Of a stretch of DNA of 64,000 nt, positions 63,240 through 64,000 are shown one piece after another. Under the pieces are notes generated by a model. The model saw only the letters and a program-made list of their open reading frames with translations, searched no databases and had not been told where the DNA came from. Location: NCBI RefSeq assembly GCF_027571405.1, contig NZ_CP092969.1, forward strand, positions 62,001 through 126,000. The letters are read 5' to 3'. Each line of letters begins with the position of its first letter. Position 1 is the stretch's first letter. The position numbers and the translations under genes are program-made. The stretch is from Methylocystis parvus OBBP. Its GTDB lineage: Bacteria; Pseudomonadota; Alphaproteobacteria; Rhizobiales; Beijerinckiaceae.

Positions 63240-63358
63240 AAATAGATAACTTTTGCAAGAACAAAGTGATAGCGTCCCCACGCGCTTTTTCAGGGGGCGC
63301 GAGGGGGCTTGTCGCAAACCAGTGGCGAGGTCGCGGCCCCCTTGGGAGCGGCCAACTT

Positions 63359-64000
63359 TCAGGGATTATTAACCGTTTGAAGTCCGAAGCAGAAGGCGAG
63401 CAATTCATTCTGGCGGCGAACGGTCCATTCCCCAGCGAAGCCAAAACCCTTTTTGAGCCAAAGCATGGCCTCGAAGCCCGCGATCGTGCGCTTCGCCGTG
63501 GCGAATGACTGGAAGCCGCCGATCTTCGGCATGTTCTTCTTCACGTGAAAGTGATCGCTTTCAATCCCTTGCTGCAAATGCTTGGAGACGCGGTGCAGCA
63601 CGCCGGACGACGTCAGGCCGTCCTTGGCCGCGTCGTCGATGGCTTTGTGGGATAGACGCTCGCGCCGTCCGTCCCGATTTTACCCGGAGCCAGCAGGGGC
63701 TGGTCCTTCAGGGCCTTACGAAAGAACCGTTTGGCGGCGGCGAGATCGCGTTTGGCGGTCAGCAGAAAATCGACAGGAACGCCGCGCTTGTCGACGGCGC
63801 GGTAGAGATAGCGCCACTCCCCGCGGATTTTCACATAAGTTTCGTCGACACGGATCGAGCCGCAATGCGGACGCCGAAATTGGCGCAGGCGCTTCTCGAT
63901 CTCGGGCGCATAAGCGAGAACCCAGCGGTTGATCGTGCTGTGGTCGACATCGAAACCGCGCTCAGCGAACAAGCTCTCGACGTCGCGGCAACTCAGGGGA
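63359..64000 (-). pseudogene. IS6-family transposase, frameshifted, cut by window end
   Basis: The minus strand enters at 64000 with the middle of an IS6 transposase (CRDVESLFAERGFDVDHSTI, IRVDETYVKIRGEWRYLYRA, KIGTDGASVYP). It shifts frame near 63,650 and continues KAIDDAAKDGLTSSGVLHRV, HLQQGIESDHFHVKKNMPKI and ELLAFCFGLQTVNN to the stop at 63359. The presumed terminal repeat lies near 63,302-63,320 (GGGGCTTGTCGCAAACC). The 5' part lies beyond the window. Different subgroup from the IS6 at 51.9 kb. Confidence 0.85.

Noticed and set aside
1..64000. CRISPR array, tRNA or rRNA genes
   Set aside because: No regularly spaced repeats and no recognisable tRNA or rRNA segments were found by reading; a dedicated scan would be needed to exclude a tRNA fragment.

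Overview
The window is GC-rich, heavily rearranged DNA from an alphaproteobacterium, very probably of the order Hyphomicrobiales (Rhizobiales). The taxonomic markers are a full-length cyclic beta-1,2-glucan synthase (NdvB/ChvB type), a MucR regulator, a NepR-like anti-sigma factor, an FYDLN (TIGR02300) protein and bS21. A methanotroph of the Methylocystis/Methylosinus group would fit, but that is inference. At least nine transposon families or remnants are visible: IS21, IS5, IS66, IS110 (two kinds), IS1380, an rve-type IS, IS6 (two) and a TniABQ transposon. Such a density suits a plasmid or a genomic island.

Layout. 0-9.7 kb is IS debris plus a decayed copy of a gene cassette that recurs at 31-35 and 38-41 kb. 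Inside it sits a recent IS66 insertion with an 8-bp target duplication, which carries a UPF0149/SEC-C gene between its ends. 9.7-19.9 kb holds ndvB (2865 aa), a transglutaminase-like gene and a truncated formylglutamate amidohydrolase. This block is bracketed by roughly 75-bp inverted repeats. 20-31 kb holds a trypsin-like protease, IS remnants, small proteins, a GT41 glycosyltransferase and a secreted protein that each carry one in-frame amber codon, an orphan NepR and NhaA. 31-43 kb is built from paralogues: cold-shock genes with a conserved structured leader, a tiny Lys/Arg-rich protein, two small families called X and Y here, a second pair called P and Q, a second protease, a secreted Cys-repeat protein, rpsU and an intact GT41.

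43-53 kb is a conflict/defence island. It opens with an intact higBA pair. Next come an XRE regulator with duplicated palindromic operators and a divergent OGG-like DNA glycosylase. Facing these is a tightly coupled minus-strand operon: a 127-aa protein, a PfkB-nucleoside deoxyribosyltransferase fusion, a QueC homologue, a SagB/nitroreductase-like protein and an Mrr-like nuclease. Upstream are a MerR-like regulator and, divergent from it, a 138-aa protein plus an HD-domain phosphohydrolase truncated by IS6. I regard the QueC/PfkB-NDT/nitroreductase/nuclease/glycosylase set as the best candidate for an undescribed system. It shares QueC and OGG parts with type IV CBASS, but no CD-NTase is visible.

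53-58 kb holds a secreted RHS protein with a putative immunity gene. 58-62 kb holds MucR and a tniA-tniB-tniQ module. 62.5-63.3 kb is a PemK/MazF-Phd toxin-antitoxin pair, and the window ends inside a frameshifted IS6 transposase. No tRNA, rRNA or CRISPR array was seen.
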